In this document: piece by piece, positions 61,103 to 64,000 of the stretch
Numbering within the stretch: position 1 is the first letter of the stretch
Layout: each line of letters opens with the position of its first letter
Assembly: GCA_006546595.1 (NCBI GenBank)
Contig: VIAD01000008.1
Coordinates: 104,904 to 168,903, forward strand
Source of the DNA: Moraxellaceae bacterium AER2_44_116
GTDB taxonomy: Bacteria; Pseudomonadota; Gammaproteobacteria; Pseudomonadales; Moraxellaceae
Direction: 5' to 3'
Length of the DNA stretch: 64,000 nucleotides
The notes under the pieces: generated by a model
Seen by the model: the letters and a program-made list of their open reading frames with translations, nothing else
Told to the model about the DNA's origin: nothing
The model's database searches: none
Position numbers and translations under genes: made by a program

Positions 61103-62584
61103 ATGTTTGAGTCAGCCGAAATTGGCCATAAAATAGACAAAAGTCTATACAAAGTAGAAGAACCCGTTTTAAGAGAGGCATTGCTTGATATTCAATATGA
61201 GTTAAAAGAGCGCGGCGAATTTCCCGTGATTATTTTAATTAACGGTGTCGATGGTGCGGGTAAAGGTGAAACAGTCAACTTGTTAAATGAGTGGATGGAT
61301 CCACGCCTCATTTCTACTCATGCCTTTGGTAAAACGTCTGATGAAGAGCGGGAAAGACCGCGTATGTGGCGTTATTGGCGTGCGTTACCTGCCAAAGGAC
61401 GTATTGGGATTTTGTTTGGTTCTTGGTACACCGACCCGATTGTTGGGCGAGTGACAGGCGCATTGAAGTCTTCAGAGTTAGATCATCAAATAGATGAAAT
61501 CGTGCGCTTTGAGAAAATGTTGGCACACGAGGGCGTGGTATTGCTCAAGTTTTGGTTTCATTTATCGAAAGAGAAACAAGAAAAACGCTTAAAACAACTC
61601 GAAAAAGACCCGAAAACACGTTGGCGTGTTACCGACCAAGATTGGGATAATTTTAAAAGTTATGACAAGTTTAGTCGTATTTCTGAGCATACCTTACGAG
61701 AAACCAGTACAGGTGAAGCACCGTGGGTGGTGGTAGAAGGTGAGGATGCCAATTATCGTAGTTTGACGGTGGGAAAATTATTATTACGGGAGATTCGCAA
61801 GCATTTAGACCTCGGTGCAATTAAAAATGATGTCTCCGAAGTCGCACCGTTGTTACCGCCGATTGATAATTTGCAGTTATTAGACACGCTACAACTAGAC
61901 CAAGAATACAGTAAAAAAGACTACGAGCAAGAGTTGGAAAAGCTGCAAGGTCGGTTGAATTTACTCACCCGTCATCCTGATTTTAATAAGCACAGTATTA
62001 TTGCGGTGTTTGAAGGTAACGATGCCGCAGGTAAAGGCGGGAGTGTTCGTCGCATTACCGCTGCGATTGATGCCCGTCAATATTCCATTATTCCTGTCGC
62101 TGCACCAACGGAAGAAGAGCGCGTCCAGCCGTATTTATGGCGTTTTTGGAGGCATGTCCCACGTAAAGGACGGATTAGTATTTTTGACCGTTCATGGTAT
62201 GGGCGCGTATTGGTTGAGCGTGTGGAAGGTTTTTGTCGTGAAGCCGATTGGATGCGGGCATACAGCGAGATTAACGACTTTGAAGAGCAGTTAGTGGAAA
62301 ATGGCGCAATTATTGTCAAGTTTTGGTTGGCTATTAGTCAGGATGAACAGTTAAAACGCTTTAAGTTGCGTGAAGAAATTGGCTTTAAGCGGTTTAAGAT
62401 TACGGAGGAAGATTGGCGTAATCGGGATAAGTGGGGCGCGTATGTCCATGCAGTGAGTGATATGGTTGAGCGTACCAGTACTGATATTGCGCCGTGGACA
62501 TTGGTAGAAGCAAACAATAAATATTACGCCCGTATCAAAATCATGAAAACTTTATGTGAGGCAATAGAGAAGGTGTTGAAGTGA
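61103..62584 (+). CDS. pap: Polyphosphate:AMP phosphotransferase (two-domain PPK2)
   Basis: A 493-residue protein made of two PPK2 domains, the class II layout of polyphosphate:AMP phosphotransferase. P-loops are GVDGAGKGE (about 49-57) in the first half and EGNDAAGKGG (about 303-312) in the second. Paired lid motifs are RPRMWRYWRALPAKGRIGI and QPYLWRFWRHVPRKGRISIFDRSWYGR. It uses polyphosphate to turn AMP into ADP, allowing energy recovery from stored polyphosphate. In known enzymes the C-terminal domain is the active one. The first half lacks the second Asp of the Walker B (SWYTD versus DRSWYG), in line with that. It has no polyphosphate kinase beside it. Confidence 0.93.
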   Translation: MFESAEIGHKIDKSLYKVEEPVLREALLDIQYELKERGEFPVIILINGVDGAGKGETVNLLNEWMDPRLISTHAFGKTSDEERERPRMWRYWRALPAKGRIGILFGSWYTDPIVGRVTGALKSSELDHQIDEIVRFEKMLAHEGVVLLKFWFHLSKEKQEKRLKQLEKDPKTRWRVTDQDWDNFKSYDKFSRISEHTLRETSTGEAPWVVVEGEDANYRSLTVGKLLLREIRKHLDLGAIKNDVSEVAPLLPPIDNLQLLDTLQLDQEYSKKDYEQELEKLQGRLNLLTRHPDFNKHSIIAVFEGNDAAGKGGSVRRITAAIDARQYSIIPVAAPTEEERVQPYLWRFWRHVPRKGRISIFDRSWYGRVLVERVEGFCREADWMRAYSEINDFEEQLVENGAIIVKFWLAISQDEQLKRFKLREEIGFKRFKITEEDWRNRDKWGAYVHAVSDMVERTSTDIAPWTLVEANNKYYARIKIMKTLCEAIEKVLK

Positions 62585-62616
62585 GGGGTAAAAACAGCTT
62601 AAGTTAAACAAGGCTA

Positions 62617-62715
62617 TGTCGGTGTTTGCCGAAGTTAGCCCTTCGACTCCGCTCAGGGAGCATTTTTGTTTGCTGAGCGGCATCGTGGAGGCTGAGCGAA
62701 GCCGAAGCCAAGTCT
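62617..62715. repeat. Dispersed CTTCGACTCCG palindromic repeat, family A copy 5 (reverse orientation)
   Basis: CTTCGACTCCGCTCAGGGAGC and GGCTGAGCGAAGCCGAAGCC are inverted arms with a third internal arm. The left flank TGTCGGTGTTTGC is the reverse complement of the right flank of the other copies, so this unit lies the other way round. Confidence 0.75.
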
Positions 62716-62848
62716 TTTTTTGATGTTATATCCCGAACCTTATTTAAAAATTTAAAACACTCTGCCATCGTTTTGATGGCTTTAATAAAAACGAAAATAA
62801 GTCAAGATGTTACTGCGGAAAGTGACATTGTTCACCATTGTGTCTCTG

Positions 62849-63589
62849 TCATCTCACGAAAGGCCGAATCCGACTAAAACCTCCATCTACGGCAATCGTT
62901 TGACCTGTGATGCGTTGTGCTGATAATAGCCACGACATGACATCGGCCACATCTGTTGCCGAGTTGATTCCTGCCAAGGGGTATTGTTTTTCTGCCCCTT
63001 GACGCACGGCTTCATGTTTCAGCATCGTTACGGTTAAGGGGGTTTCTGTTAAGGCAGGGGCAACGGCATTAATTCGAATACTCTGCGGCGCGTAAGTAGC
63101 TGCGGCACTTTGCACCAGTGCATCAATGCCTCCTTTGGCGGCGGCAATCGCTTCATGGTTTGCCACCCCAATCTGGGTGACAACACTTGATACAAATACC
63201 GCAGAACCAGCCATTTTGTTGCTAACAAGGCATTTAGTGAATTGTTGCAGCACATAAAAACTACTGTCTAAATTCACCCGTCGAATATCTTCCCATATCG
63301 CTAATGGTGTTTTATGCAGGGCGGAAATATGAGTATTACCCACACAATGCGCTAACAATGTTGGAATGCCAACGGTTGATAGGCATTGTTGCCAAACAAA
63401 CGCCGCACCTTCAGCGGTGGTGACATCGGCTTCAATGACACTAAAATTGGGGATGAGGGCTTGTAAGGCGGCTAATTTAGCTGTTTGGCGTGATACTAAA
63501 ACACAATGCGTATCTGTTGATGCTAATTGTAAGGCGAGGGCGTGACCGATGCCACCTGATGCACCTGTAATAATTGCAATGGTAGCCAT
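62849..63589 (-). CDS. Short-chain dehydrogenase/reductase lacking the catalytic Tyr
   Basis: A protein of about 246 residues with the NAD(P)-binding start ITGASGGIGHALALQLA and the SDR fold throughout. The catalytic motif should read Y-x-x-x-K. Here the Lys is present in NHEAIAAAKGGI, but the residue four before it is Ile. The preceding Ser is present (FVSSVVTQIG). Loss of Tyr implies altered or no oxidoreductase activity, or binding only. ATG 63589 is chosen; the frame extends to a TTG at 63619. C-terminal INAVAPALTETPL and QTIAVDGGFSRI are normal. The gene is alone. Function unknown. Confidence 0.85.
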   Translation of the reverse strand: MATIAIITGASGGIGHALALQLASTDTHCVLVSRQTAKLAALQALIPNFSVIEADVTTAEGAAFVWQQCLSTVGIPTLLAHCVGNTHISALHKTPLAIWEDIRRVNLDSSFYVLQQFTKCLVSNKMAGSAVFVSSVVTQIGVANHEAIAAAKGGIDALVQSAAATYAPQSIRINAVAPALTETPLTVTMLKHEAVRQGAEKQYPLAGINSATDVADVMSWLLSAQRITGQTIAVDGGFSRIRPFVR

Positions 63590-64000
63590 GATGTTGTTCT
63601 CTGATGTAAATGATGGCAATACCTTAATGCGTTATTGCGTAAGAAGCGATATAACAAAGATTCAGCAGAGGGTTGAGTAGTTGAAGAAAGTTATGTTGTG
63701 AACAGCCCTTGTAGGTTGCGGCAGGCCGTAATGATTAAGATAGGATGTTGTATATGCCCCAAACATCGTTAATAGTGATTGCGGATTTAACTCGACTAAG
63801 TTTTTGAAGGCATGTCCTTGCGCCAACTAAACTACCAACAAAAAACTTAGCTATCAATGTATCAATGTCTACAAGAAACACCATAGAAAACAAAAAAGCC
63901 CTGAACCGTTAAGATTCAAGGCTTTTCTGATTGTTCTAGCGTATACGAGCCTGTAAATAATTCTGTGTAAACGCGTTTACATGAAGTTTCCTAAACGGTC
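63590..64000. other. Intergenic region at right edge
   Basis: A 411-bp stretch. I see a terminator-like hairpin (63891-63930) and no convincing gene, tRNA or repeat. Any gene beginning beyond 64000 could have its promoter here, for instance around 63930-64000. Confidence 0.5.
63891..63930. terminator. Rho-independent terminator, bidirectional
   Basis: AAAAAAGCCCTGAA and TTCAAGGCTTTT pair with one bulge and are flanked by A- and T-runs on both sides. The gene it ends is unclear: it could serve one arriving from outside the window on the minus strand. Confidence 0.75.

Noticed and set aside
1..64000. Prophage, transposase or integron
   Set aside because: No integrase, transposase, capsid or terminase protein was recognised anywhere in the window; only passive repeats are present.

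Overview
The window is a chromosomal segment of a gammaproteobacterium of moderately low G+C. The gntR-smc-zipA-ligA block, cysB, nfuA, thrH, cobalamin-dependent metH and a two-domain polyphosphate:AMP phosphotransferase all fit that class. The many dispersed palindromic repeats and the mix of sulfur genes would suit a Beggiatoa/Thiotrichales-like sulfur bacterium. That finer placement is a guess: the window contains no rRNA or other phylogenetic marker that I can use by eye. I saw no tRNA, rRNA, CRISPR array, transposase or phage gene.

Layout. 1-4.2 kb: tail of a DUF559 protein, a CaCA antiporter, a VWA lipoprotein and an ECF sigma factor. 4.2-12.9 kb: a tightly packed six-gene minus-strand operon encoding a urea-channel/M23-peptidase fusion, a beta-barrel, a periplasmic TPR protein, a large PLP-dependent Orn/Lys/Arg decarboxylase, an ATP-grasp ligase and a C45-type NTN hydrolase/acyltransferase. 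I regard this operon as the best candidate for an undescribed pathway. 13.1-19.1 kb: an anti-sigma-like membrane protein, an FKBP isomerase, a FAD monooxygenase, a solute-binding protein and SelO.

19.1-24.7 kb is a plasticity and defence region. It holds a PIN toxin/antitoxin pair lying between two decayed copies of a methyltransferase 3' end. Next comes a very AT-rich two-gene operon, a catalytically dead long-type prokaryotic Argonaute plus a stand-alone SIR2 effector. A dispersed repeat and a broken Uma2 nuclease gene follow.

24.7-35.8 kb is mostly housekeeping and sulfur/one-carbon metabolism: a CZB protein, metH, nfuA with a possible IscR box, a TauE exporter divergent from cysB, a thioredoxin-like protein beside an APS-type cysH, thrH and pabB. 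36.4-45.3 kb is a seven-gene exported-protein operon resembling the Acinetobacter fil ('putative pilus system') cluster: two DUF6160-type surface proteins, a C39-fold peptidase, two outer-membrane barrels, a periplasmic protein and a large lipoprotein. 45.4-47.5 kb carries the siroheme sulfite reductase and its DUF934 partner.

47.7-63.6 kb holds a DUF748/AsmA-like protein, the GntR regulator, smc-zipA-ligA, a small secreted protein with a Tyr-Asn repeat, a SulP anion transporter, polyphosphate:AMP phosphotransferase and an atypical SDR. Together cysB, cysH, cysI, DUF934, SulP and TauE outline sulfate uptake, assimilation and sulfite export. Several families of palindromic repeats lie in the intergenic spaces.
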